Assembly: GCA_024401925.1 (NCBI GenBank)
Contig: JAKSKD010000001.1
Coordinates: forward strand, 62,001-126,000
DNA: 64,000 nucleotides
Origin: Bacteroidales bacterium
GTDB lineage: Bacteria > Bacteroidota > Bacteroidia > Bacteroidales > UBA932
Direction: 5' to 3'
Shown one piece after another: positions 18,533 through 26,785 of this stretch. The position numbers and the translations under genes were made by a program. The first letter of the stretch is position 1; the number at the start of each line of letters is the position of its first letter. The notes under the pieces are model-generated. The model worked only from the letters and a program-made list of their open reading frames with translations, was not told the DNA's origin and made no database searches.

Positions 18533-20272
18533 TTATGCTTCGTTTTCTAATAATTGAGATTCAGATATATTGATGATGAAGTCTCCGATACGTTCGAGTT
18601 CGGAGATAATGTCCATATAAAACACTCCCGTCTGGTAATTGTAGTTGGATTTCTCTATGCTTGCGATATGCTCGTCACGGAGAACATTCCTGTAGGAGTT
18701 GATTCCTGCCTCTGCCTCCTGGGCATTGGAGATATTCTTAAGTTCCCCGTACGGTTTGCGGATGTTCTCCAGCATAGCATCGTAGGCTGTTTCCACATAG
18801 TCCATCATTTTGTTGAGTTTTTTCAGCAGAGTGGCATCGAACAGTTTTTCGTGTTCTTTTGTGCGTTTCAGCATTCTGGCAATTGCCTCACCGGAATCAC
18901 CAAGGCTTTCCATCTCGCTGATGATACGGTACATTCCCTTAATACGGCTGGTGGAAGTCGCACTCAATTCTTCAGATGACACTTCAGAAAGATATGATGC
19001 TATCTCGTATTCTATCTTGTCCGTGATTTCCTCATATTTGACGAGTTTCTCTATCCTGTCATCGAAATTCTCGGAGTCCAGACTGTTGACAGCTTCACGG
19101 ATGTGGTTGAAACCTTTCTGGCAGACTTCACCGAAATGGATAATCTCCAGCTTCGCCTCGTTGAGGGACAGTTCCGCAGTGCTGAGAGGACCTCCCTGGA
19201 TGAACTTGAGTCTGAACACTTCCTCTTCTCCTTCGGGTGACGGCACAAGCCAGGTCACCGCCTTTTCAATCTGAGGTACGAACCAAATCAGTATCATCGT
19301 GTTGACGATGTTGAATATCGAGTGGAGTGTGGCCACGCAGAATGGAAGGGACGCTACAAGAGCCGACTGAGTCTCAGGATCCGCCGTCATAAAGTCAGTC
19401 GTGGCAGGATTAGGAAAGCCGAATGCCGTTACGATATGTCCTATCGCCTTCAGGAAAGGATGGAAGATGCAGAACACCCAGCACACTCCGAAGAGGTTGA
19501 AGAGCATATGCGCACGTGCCGTTCTTTTCGCCGAGACATTAGCTACGGATGCTGCAATGTTGGAGGTGATGGTCGTACCGATATTCTCACCCAATACCAT
19601 AGCCGCAGCCATCTCGAACGGGATATATCCATGAGCGACAAGTACCATTGTGATGGCCATAGTTGCTGCGGAAGACTGCAACATCAGGGTCATACAGGCT
19701 CCTGCCACCATAAAGATCAGGATAGAACCTACCCCGAAACCTGTCAGATGAGAAAGGAAAACCCTTACAGGTTCATTGTCAAGAATTACTGTGGATGTCT
19801 CCCGCAAAGTGCTCAGGCCAAGGAAAAGCAGGGCAAAACCCATAATGAATTCTCCGCCGTTGCGGTAACTCACTTTCTTCATTGAGAGCAGCACATAAGC
19901 AAAGAACATAAGGGGTACTGCGATTGCCCCGAAGCTGAAAGAGCCGTCTCCGAATGAGAGGGCAAATATCCAGGCTGTCACCGTGGTACCGATATTGGCA
20001 CCCATAATGACGCCAATGGCATTAGCCAGGGTAAGGAGTCCGGCGTTTACAAAACTGACGAGCATCAGCGTCGTCGCAGTAGAGGACTGCACCAGTGCAG
20101 TCACCACAATACCTGTCAGAACTCTCTTGAATGCCGTGGACGTCATTGAGGCCATGAATGTCCTCATCTTGTCACCGGCCATCTTCTGCAAACCTCCGCT
20201 CATCAGCGACATTCCGTAGAGGAACATTCCCAAAGAGCCCAAGAGAGTCAGAACCTGAAAGACAGTATTCAT
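18533..20272 (-). CDS. Na+/phosphate cotransporter (NptA/PNaS type) with PhoU-like tail
   Basis: The inner-membrane part (about 1-330) has the two inverted QSS repeats of the family, VQSSTATT and LQSSAATM, with GANIGTTVTAW and GENIGTTITSN. The remaining 230 residues form a helical PhoU-like domain (NHIREAVNSL, EMESLGDSGEAIARML, ERIGDFIINISE). Uptake or efflux of phosphate with Na+ is inferred from the family. First gene of a likely operon with galM, thyA, folA and the NSS transporter. Confidence 0.93.
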   Translation of the reverse strand: MNTVFQVLTLLGSLGMFLYGMSLMSGGLQKMAGDKMRTFMASMTSTAFKRVLTGIVVTALVQSSTATTLMLVSFVNAGLLTLANAIGVIMGANIGTTVTAWIFALSFGDGSFSFGAIAVPLMFFAYVLLSMKKVSYRNGGEFIMGFALLFLGLSTLRETSTVILDNEPVRVFLSHLTGFGVGSILIFMVAGACMTLMLQSSAATMAITMVLVAHGYIPFEMAAAMVLGENIGTTITSNIAASVANVSAKRTARAHMLFNLFGVCWVFCIFHPFLKAIGHIVTAFGFPNPATTDFMTADPETQSALVASLPFCVATLHSIFNIVNTMILIWFVPQIEKAVTWLVPSPEGEEEVFRLKFIQGGPLSTAELSLNEAKLEIIHFGEVCQKGFNHIREAVNSLDSENFDDRIEKLVKYEEITDKIEYEIASYLSEVSSEELSATSTSRIKGMYRIISEMESLGDSGEAIARMLKRTKEHEKLFDATLLKKLNKMMDYVETAYDAMLENIRKPYGELKNISNAQEAEAGINSYRNVLRDEHIASIEKSNYNYQTGVFYMDIISELERIGDFIINISESQLLENEA

Positions 20273-20297
20273 AGAAATAAACCAAACAATAATCCAG

Positions 20298-20305
20298 CAA
20301 ATTTA
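20298..20305 (-). promoter_or_regulatory. -7 box for Na/Pi-galM-thyA-folA-NSS operon
   Basis: Minus strand TAAATTTG, exact consensus, leader about 22 bases. It is divergent from the promoter of the metallopeptidase-like gene, only 12 bases away. Confidence 0.6.
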
Positions 20306-20317
20306 GTAAAAAATAAA

Positions 20318-20325
20318 TAGATTTG
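20318..20325 (+). promoter_or_regulatory. -7 box for metallopeptidase-like gene
   Basis: TAGATTTG ends 4 bases before the GTG start, which predicts an essentially leaderless mRNA. Confidence 0.55.
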
Positions 20326-20329
20326 CCTT

Positions 20330-22969
20330 GTGAAAAAAAGGCTGTATATACTTCTTCTTGCAACTTTTTTCATCTCCACCCAGGCATTTGCCCAATTTTA
20401 CACAGGAGGGGATGATGACGGAAGGCTGAAATGGAAGCAATTCACATCAGAGAATTACCGTTTCATCTATCCTGAAGGGTTGGATTCCCTTGCCAGGGTA
20501 TTCGCAACGGACCTCGAAAGATATCGCGTCCCTCTTTCTGAAACAAGCGGATTCCTTGCAAATCAGTCCTACAAAAAGAAGATGCCCGTTATCCTGCACA
20601 GGGATATGGCGGTACAGAACGGAGAAGTGGTGTGGACTCCGCGAAGGATGGAAATCTACACCGTACCCAATGCCTTCGCACCCGAAGCAATGACATGGAA
20701 TACAGAACTGGCAGCACACGAAGGCCGTCACGTCGCCCAACTGCAGTTCTCCCGCCACGGCAAATTCGCGCCACTCGGCTATATTACAGGAGAACTTGCC
20801 TCAGGGGCACTTTTTGCCATTTACTGCGGGCAGGCGTTCTATGAAGGCGACGCGGTCAATACGGAAACAAACCTTCTTTTCGGACGTGGAAAAACCGCCG
20901 ATTTCCTCAACTACTACAAAGTCGCCTTTGACGCAGGTGACCTCAGGGACGTCTATCAATGGAGGTACGGATCCTTCAACAAATACACTCCGGACTATTA
21001 CAGGGCCGGATATCTGTTCTTCTCGGGTATGCAGGAAATATACAATGCCCCTGACTTCACGAAACGGTATTTCGACAAACTCTTCGAGACGAAGAAACTA
21101 TACTTTCCTTTCTTCATCCTCAACAAGACCACCAAGGGTATCACGGGAAAAAATTTCAGACAGACCTTCGCTGACATCTCCCGATATTACAAAGATAAAT
21201 GGGCTGAAGAAAATGATGCCAGAGGGCCTTATATGCCTTCGGAACAGGTCAGTGCCACGCCGAATGTCTATACATTTTTCTCCGACAATTTCTTCGCGGA
21301 CGGACAACTCCATAACTTGACATACTCCCTTGACAGCCGGGCGACACTTGACGGAAAGCCCTTCAGTGCCAGTACGAGCCACCTGGCATACTCCCCGGCA
21401 TCGGGGAAAATCTACTGGAGCGAAGTCATTCCGAATAAAAGATGGAACCTGAAGCAGACCAGCGTAATCCGCGCAATGGAGCCCGGAGCAAAATCAATAA
21501 TTACACTTACTTCAGGCGGCCGTCACTATAATCCGTCCCCTTCAGAGGACGGGAAACTCCTTTCTGTCACGGAATATCCATATGAGGGCGGAAGCAGGCT
21601 GCTTGTCCTGGATGCGGAAACAGGAACGGAAATATGTTCAATATCCGCTCCCGACGGCTTCCAGATTGTAGAATCGGCATGGATTGATGATAAAATATAT
21701 GTGATCGGTCTGACGGATGACGGAGTAGGAATCTATCTCTCAGGCGAAAATTTCGAACCCGTGCTCCGTCCGACACAGGCAAAGATAAAACACTTGTGGA
21801 GCAATGGCGGCTGCCTGTATTTCACTTCCGACAGAACATCCGTCAACGAACTCTACAAACTGGACCCGTCTTCAGGTAAGACCTTGCAGCTTACCAGGAC
21901 CAAATTCGGTGCGAGTGATTTTGCAATCAATGACGGATATCTCTACTACACGTCCCCTATTGCAGAAGGAAATCTGGTTTTCCGCACATCAACTGAGGAT
22001 CTGCCAGTCAGAGCTGTCGATTTCAACGATTACTACTCCCCATCTGAAAGAACCCTTCCCCAGGATAACGTGGAACTCAGCGAGGCGGAAAACTACAGCA
22101 AGATGCGCCACCTGATGCACTTCCATTCATATCTTCCTTTATTCGTGGACATTGACAAAATCCGGGAGATGAGTTTCGAAAATGTTTTCCAGGTGGCCGG
22201 GCTGGGTGCCAGCGCCTATTTTCAAAATGACCTTGGGACAATGTCCGGCGCCGTCGGAGTAGGTGTCTATCCGCAACTCGGGGCCTTTGCACGTATGACA
22301 TATTCCGGACTGTATCCTGTCATTGATGCGGAATACAAATACATTGACAAGAAAAATTCCGTCTCACTGGGTTCCTACATCCCTTTAAACTTCAGCTCGG
22401 GAGGATGGAACAGAGGGTTCATCCCGAAAGTCCTTGCCTCCTGGGACGAAATCACCGGATTCCGCGCAGGAGCGACTCTTCGGGGCTATATTATGCGTCC
22501 TGTCGCTACCGACGGCATATATCCTCATCTTGGAATAGGCGCAGAACTGGGCGCAATTGCAGGTGACAAGCGTATTTACGGCTATCTCTACGGGTACCTT
22601 CCAGGCATACTGCCGAAGCACGGAATCAGACTGTCCACCACCATCCAGAAATGGGAATCACAAATAAAATATTCTGATGAGGGGAAGAAGAATATTGTCA
22701 AACATCCGACAGCGTCATTCTCTGCCGACTACGCAATGCCAATCCTCCCGTTAAACTGGTCCGGAATATCCCCTGTCGCATATTTCAGGAATCTCGAACT
22801 CACAATTCACGGCGAATACAACACCCTCCGCCACTACAAGGCCGGAGGAAGCCTCGTGGCACGCCTTGAGAACATCCTGTGGATTCCTTACACGACCCGT
22901 GTCGGAGTAGCCGCCTATGATGCGGACGGCAAATTCGAAATGAATCTTGTTCTCAATATCGACCTTTAA
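20330..22969 (+). CDS. Gluzincin-like metallopeptidase domain with beta-propeller and C-terminal beta-barrel, GTG start
   Basis: An 879-residue exported protein (signal peptide about 1-22, ending AFA). The N-terminal third carries HEGRH (130-134), an HExxH zinc motif, and 38 residues later YEGDA (Glu172), matching the third-ligand EGxA of MA-clan gluzincins. The middle (about 320-560) has TolB-like propeller blades such as HLAYSPASGKIYWSE and NPSPSEDGKLLSVTEY. The last 280 residues look like alternating outer-membrane beta strands, ending NLVLNIDL. I know no characterised homologue, so a surface or periplasmic peptidase is an inference from motifs. GTG is chosen because KKRLYILLLATFF makes a normal signal peptide and no better ATG is in frame. 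It probably shares a transcript with the CpXC gene. Confidence 0.7.
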   Translation: MKKRLYILLLATFFISTQAFAQFYTGGDDDGRLKWKQFTSENYRFIYPEGLDSLARVFATDLERYRVPLSETSGFLANQSYKKKMPVILHRDMAVQNGEVVWTPRRMEIYTVPNAFAPEAMTWNTELAAHEGRHVAQLQFSRHGKFAPLGYITGELASGALFAIYCGQAFYEGDAVNTETNLLFGRGKTADFLNYYKVAFDAGDLRDVYQWRYGSFNKYTPDYYRAGYLFFSGMQEIYNAPDFTKRYFDKLFETKKLYFPFFILNKTTKGITGKNFRQTFADISRYYKDKWAEENDARGPYMPSEQVSATPNVYTFFSDNFFADGQLHNLTYSLDSRATLDGKPFSASTSHLAYSPASGKIYWSEVIPNKRWNLKQTSVIRAMEPGAKSIITLTSGGRHYNPSPSEDGKLLSVTEYPYEGGSRLLVLDAETGTEICSISAPDGFQIVESAWIDDKIYVIGLTDDGVGIYLSGENFEPVLRPTQAKIKHLWSNGGCLYFTSDRTSVNELYKLDPSSGKTLQLTRTKFGASDFAINDGYLYYTSPIAEGNLVFRTSTEDLPVRAVDFNDYYSPSERTLPQDNVELSEAENYSKMRHLMHFHSYLPLFVDIDKIREMSFENVFQVAGLGASAYFQNDLGTMSGAVGVGVYPQLGAFARMTYSGLYPVIDAEYKYIDKKNSVSLGSYIPLNFSSGGWNRGFIPKVLASWDEITGFRAGATLRGYIMRPVATDGIYPHLGIGAELGAIAGDKRIYGYLYGYLPGILPKHGIRLSTTIQKWESQIKYSDEGKKNIVKHPTASFSADYAMPILPLNWSGISPVAYFRNLELTIHGEYNTLRHYKAGGSLVARLENILWIPYTTRVGVAAYDADGKFEMNLVLNIDL

Positions 22970-22972
22970 TGC

Positions 22973-22980
22973 TAAATTTG
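22973..22980 (+). promoter_or_regulatory. -7 box for CpXC gene
   Basis: TAAATTTG, beginning 3 bases after the preceding stop codon; the predicted leader is about 4 bases. Confidence 0.55.
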
Positions 22981-22987
22981 TAGCATT

Positions 22988-23527
22988 ATGAACGCTTCAT
23001 CGAATCTCAAATGTCGCTCCTGCGGCAAAGAAAACACAGTCAAGACATACTCCTGCATCAATGTGGGCAAAAACCCGGAGCTTAAGGACAAAGTCCTTGA
23101 CGGTTCCCTCTTCATATGGGAATGCGGTTCCTGCGGGGCAAGGAATCTGGTATCGGACCCGATGGTTTATATCGACCCCTCCGAGAAACTGATCATTGTA
23201 CTTTCACCCGAGACACTTTCGTTTGAGATTCCACTTGAAGGGGAATTTTCTGGATTTTCATCCCGCCAGGTAGGGACCATCGGGGAACTGATAGAGATGG
23301 TCAAAATCTTTGATGCGGGACTGGATGACGCCGTCATAGACCTGTGTAAGCAGGTTTCTTCTATGGAAATGGAAAAACCAGACGCCAAGTTCAAGTTCTT
23401 GCGTCTGGACGGGGCCGATAACGAAATCATCTTCACCTTCCCGGAAGACGGGGAAATGAAGATGATTGCCATAGGTTTCAATGTCTATGAAGACTGCAAA
23501 GCTATAATCGACGGGCACCGTCGCTGA
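22988..23527 (+). CDS. CpXC-domain protein (two CxxC zinc-ribbon knuckles)
   Basis: A 179-residue cytoplasmic protein. CRSC (9-12) and CGSC (about 46-49) form a probable zinc ribbon at the N-terminus, followed by an alpha/beta region with many acidic residues. The pattern matches the CpXC Pfam family, for which no function is established. It lies 18 bases after the metallopeptidase-like gene and also has its own -7 box. Its last 26 bases overlap the 3' end of galK on the opposite strand. Confidence 0.75.
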   Translation: MNASSNLKCRSCGKENTVKTYSCINVGKNPELKDKVLDGSLFIWECGSCGARNLVSDPMVYIDPSEKLIIVLSPETLSFEIPLEGEFSGFSSRQVGTIGELIEMVKIFDAGLDDAVIDLCKQVSSMEMEKPDAKFKFLRLDGADNEIIFTFPEDGEMKMIAIGFNVYEDCKAIIDGHRR

Positions 23528-24650
23528 TTACGACGTCATAGACCTTCGGTTCGTGACCGTATTTTGCGGCAAACTGCTTCTTTGCATCTGATACAAACTC
23601 GTCATAAAGTTCCTCCTTAACAAGGTTGATGGTACAGCCTCCGAAGCCGCCTCCCATAACTCTCGATCCGGTCACCTCGTGCTTCCTTGCAAGTTTGTTG
23701 AGGAAGTCAAGTTCCTCGCAGCTCACCTCATACAGGCGGCTCAGTCCGAAATGTGTCTGATACATCAGTTCTCCGACAGTTTCATAGTCGCTCCTTTCAA
23801 GGGCATCGCACACGTCAAGAACCCTCTGGACTTCGCCGATAACATATTCCGAACGGATGAAGTCTTCTTCGGAAATCTCCGAACGGACTTCATCAAGCCA
23901 TACCCTCTTGCAGTCGCTCAGGAAATCAACCTCAGGATGATTCTTTTTGATTGCAGCAGCTGCTCTCTCGCATGACTGGCGGCGGAAATTATATGCGGAT
24001 GAAGCAAGGCTGTGTTTCACGCAAGTGTCCAGCAGGACAAGTTTGTACCCCTTGGGATCAAACGGAAAATATTGATATTCAAGAGTCTTGCAATTCAGAC
24101 GGATAAGGCTTCCGGCTTTTCCGAAACAGGAAGCGAACTGGTCCATGATGCCGCAGTTCACGCCACAGTAGTTGTGCTCCGTGGACTGGCCTATCTTCGC
24201 AAGCTCGAATTTATCTATTGCATTGTCGTTGAAAAGGTCATTGAGAGCAAAAGCGAACGTGCTCTCAAGCGCAGCGGAAGAAGAAAGACCCGCCCCGATC
24301 GGAATATCTCCGGAGAAAACAGTATCGAAGCCCTCCACTTTACCACCTCTTTTCTGAATCTCGCGGCAAACTCCGAAGACGTAGCAAGCCCAATGTCTTT
24401 CAGGCTTGTCCTCTTCGTTAAGTCCGAACTCGGCCATTTCCTGATTGTCAAAGGAGTAGGCTCTGACCTTGTTCGTCCCGTTAGGCTTGATTGCAGCCGC
24501 TACGACTTTGTCTATTGCTCCCGGGAACACATATCCTCCATTATAGTCGGTATGCTCTCCGATAAGGTTGATTCTTCCGGCAGAGGCATAAAGGATACCG
24601 TCAGTACCGAAAAGGGTCCGGAATTTTTCCGCGATTTTTTGTGTTTCCAT
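23502..24650 (-). CDS. galK: Galactokinase
   Basis: Phosphorylates alpha-D-galactose at C1 with ATP. The GHMP-kinase layout is complete: galactose signature GRINLIGEHTDYNGG (about 26-40), ATP loop GAGLSSSAALE, NYCGVNCGIMDQFAS with the catalytic Asp, and C-terminal GGGFGGC. 382 residues is standard. It begins 21 bases after the ychF stop and probably shares its transcript. Its partner galM is in a separate operon in this window; galT and galE were not found. Confidence 0.97.
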   Translation of the reverse strand: METQKIAEKFRTLFGTDGILYASAGRINLIGEHTDYNGGYVFPGAIDKVVAAAIKPNGTNKVRAYSFDNQEMAEFGLNEEDKPERHWACYVFGVCREIQKRGGKVEGFDTVFSGDIPIGAGLSSSAALESTFAFALNDLFNDNAIDKFELAKIGQSTEHNYCGVNCGIMDQFASCFGKAGSLIRLNCKTLEYQYFPFDPKGYKLVLLDTCVKHSLASSAYNFRRQSCERAAAAIKKNHPEVDFLSDCKRVWLDEVRSEISEEDFIRSEYVIGEVQRVLDVCDALERSDYETVGELMYQTHFGLSRLYEVSCEELDFLNKLARKHEVTGSRVMGGGFGGCTINLVKEELYDEFVSDAKKQFAAKYGHEPKVYDVVISDGARRL

Positions 24651-24671
24651 ATTATGTGGTTTTAATTGGTA

Positions 24672-25772
24672 TCAGACATTGAAGAGAAAATGCATTATGT
24701 CGCCGTCCTGGACTACATAATCCTTTCCTTCCACCCCCATCTTTCCGGCAGCTCTGACTGCAGCTTCGGACTTGAAGGACATATAATCCTCATATTTAAT
24801 CACTTCGGCACGGATGAAGCCCTTTTCGAAGTCGGTGTGAATCACTCCAGCGGCCTTAGGGGCCTTATCCCCCTTATGGATGGTCCACGCACGGCACTCG
24901 TCGGTGCCGGCAGTGAAGAAGGTTTGCAGACCAAGAAGCGAATATGCCCCTTGTATCAGGCGTACAACACCGCTCTCTTCGAGACCAAGTTCTTCAAGGA
25001 ACATCTGTCTGTCCTCATAATTGTCTATCTCCGCAATCTCGGATTCTGTCTTTGCCGCAATTACCAATATTTCGGCCTTTTCATCCTTCACGGCCTCCCG
25101 GACCGCATCAACATAAGCATTGCCGGTTGCAGCTGAGGCTTCGTCCACATTGCAGACATACATCACAGGCTTGTTTGTCAGAAGGAACAGGTCATGGGCA
25201 AGAGCCTCCTCTTCAGGATTGACGAGTTCGACACTTCTACAGGACCTGCCTGCAAGCAGAGCCTCCCTGTATCTGGTAAGGATATCCACAAGTTTTTTTG
25301 CTTCCTTATCTCCGGCCTGCGCCTGTTTCACGGTTTTTCCAAGACGGCTCTCGACAGTCTCAAGGTCCTTTATCTGCAACTCCGCATCCACGACGCCCTT
25401 GTCCCTGACAGGATCCACGGAACCGTCCACGTGAACGATATTGCCGTCATCGAAGCATCTGAGAACGTGCAGGATGGCGTCCGTTTCACGTATGTTGGCA
25501 AGGAACTGGTTACCGAGCCCCTCACCTTTGCTTGCGCCCTTGACAAGACCGGCTATATCTACGATATCCACGGTGGCAGGAATGGTCCTCTTCGGCTGGC
25601 AGAGTTCTGAAAGAGCATCCAGACGACGGTCCGGCACGTTGGTGGATCCGAGATTAGGTTCTATGGTACAGAAAGGGAAATTAGCGCTCTGGGCCTTGCC
25701 TGAGCTTATGCAATTGAATAAAGTGGATTTTCCGACATTCGGAAGTCCGACGATACCGCACTTGAGTGACAT
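24672..25772 (-). CDS. ychF: Ribosome-binding ATPase YchF (OLA1 family)
   Basis: An Obg-family P-loop protein that prefers ATP and associates with ribosomes. G1 is GLPNVGKST (8-16), DIAGLVKGAS is the switch region, and the G4 position reads NVDE instead of NKxD, the known basis of ATP preference. A coiled-coil insertion follows, and the C-terminal TGS domain ends DGDIMHFLFNV. 366 residues is normal. First gene of a probable ychF-galK pair; TAACTTTA upstream (minus strand, near 25790) is a 7/8 -7 box. Confidence 0.97.
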   Translation of the reverse strand: MSLKCGIVGLPNVGKSTLFNCISSGKAQSANFPFCTIEPNLGSTNVPDRRLDALSELCQPKRTIPATVDIVDIAGLVKGASKGEGLGNQFLANIRETDAILHVLRCFDDGNIVHVDGSVDPVRDKGVVDAELQIKDLETVESRLGKTVKQAQAGDKEAKKLVDILTRYREALLAGRSCRSVELVNPEEEALAHDLFLLTNKPVMYVCNVDEASAATGNAYVDAVREAVKDEKAEILVIAAKTESEIAEIDNYEDRQMFLEELGLEESGVVRLIQGAYSLLGLQTFFTAGTDECRAWTIHKGDKAPKAAGVIHTDFEKGFIRAEVIKYEDYMSFKSEAAVRAAGKMGVEGKDYVVQDGDIMHFLFNV

Positions 25773-25825
25773 ATTTTCTTAACGTTTGAGGTGTAAAGTT
25801 AAGAATTTATTGGCATATTTGGAGT

Positions 25826-26725
25826 ATGAAAAACTTCACTATTATTTTGGCCACAGTTGTGGTCTTCTGGAATGTCGAAAATTTCTTCGACTATTTCAAT
25901 AGCGGACAGAATGCCTCCGACATTGAATTCTCACCTTTGGGAACTAAGCATTGGACAAAAAAACGGTTCCTGGCAAAGGCCAATGCCGTAAGCAAGACTC
26001 TCTTCTATACAGCCGATGCAAAAGGGACTCTCCCGGACATCGTCGCATTCGCAGAAATTGAAAATGGCTTTGTTCTCAAGCACCTGATTTCGGAAACTGC
26101 TCTCAGGAAGACCGAATACAGGATTGTCCATTATGATTCGGAGGACCATCGCGGAATAGATGTCGGTCTGCTCTACAATGCCTCCAGCCTTGAACTAGTC
26201 GCCTCTACACCACTCAAAATTCCCGTGGATTCCACCCGCGACATCCTCCTTGCACAATTCATCACTCACAATCAGGACAGCCTTGCAGTGCTTGTGAACC
26301 ACTTCCCTTCCAAATATGGAGTCTCAGGAAAAGTTGACAGCAGAACGACCGCTGCAGAACGGCTATTGGAAATCTGCGATTCTCTGGACAATGCCGGATG
26401 GAAAAGGATACTTGCCTTGGGAGATTTCAACGAGCAACCTGATGAAACTGCGTGCGCGTTGATAGGGACACATCTTTGCAACCTGGCATTGAACACAAGG
26501 CCTTCTGAAGGCACAATCAAATTCATCGGGCACTGGGAACTGATAGACCAGGCCTTCGTCTCCGGACCTCTGACCGACGGCAGCCGTTTTGAAATATTGC
26601 AAATTCCTTTCCTCCTCGAAAAAGACACTTCCCATTCCGGTCTGAAACCCCGCAGGACTTACATCGGCCCTCGATATAATGCCGGTATCAGCGACCACCT
26701 CCCCATCTGCGTTACTCTGCCCTGA
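25826..26725 (+). CDS. Endonuclease/exonuclease/phosphatase-fold protein
   Basis: A 299-residue DNase I-like fold protein: WNVENFFD (about 15-22) with the metal-binding Asn/Glu, AEIEN with the catalytic Glu, NHFPSK, LGDFNEQP with Asp-x-Asn, and the terminal SDHLP. The N-terminus (MKNFTIILATVVVF) is hydrophobic but runs straight into the WNVENFF strand, so a cleaved signal peptide is doubtful; Bacteroidetes relatives are often exported. The substrate (DNA, RNA or phosphoester lipid) cannot be told. It is a single gene ending at a hairpin shared with convergent ppiD. Confidence 0.88.
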   Translation: MKNFTIILATVVVFWNVENFFDYFNSGQNASDIEFSPLGTKHWTKKRFLAKANAVSKTLFYTADAKGTLPDIVAFAEIENGFVLKHLISETALRKTEYRIVHYDSEDHRGIDVGLLYNASSLELVASTPLKIPVDSTRDILLAQFITHNQDSLAVLVNHFPSKYGVSGKVDSRTTAAERLLEICDSLDNAGWKRILALGDFNEQPDETACALIGTHLCNLALNTRPSEGTIKFIGHWELIDQAFVSGPLTDGSRFEILQIPFLLEKDTSHSGLKPRRTYIGPRYNAGISDHLPICVTLP

Positions 26726-26742
26726 TAAGTCTCTACAATAAA

Positions 26743-26766
26743 AAACCGGCCCTGAAGAGCCGGTTT
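26743..26766. terminator. Bidirectional intrinsic terminator between nuclease gene and ppiD
   Basis: AAACCGGC (26743-26750) pairs with GCCGGTTT (26759-26766), 8 bp with an 8-base loop. On the minus strand it is followed by a T-run (26738-26743), a good terminator for ppiD; on the plus strand the T-run is weaker. Confidence 0.8.
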
Positions 26767-26785
26767 CAAACATATTTTTCTATTA

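Noticed and set aside
24012..24665. 217-codon plus-strand frame over galK
   Set aside because: Antisense shadow of galactokinase without family features.
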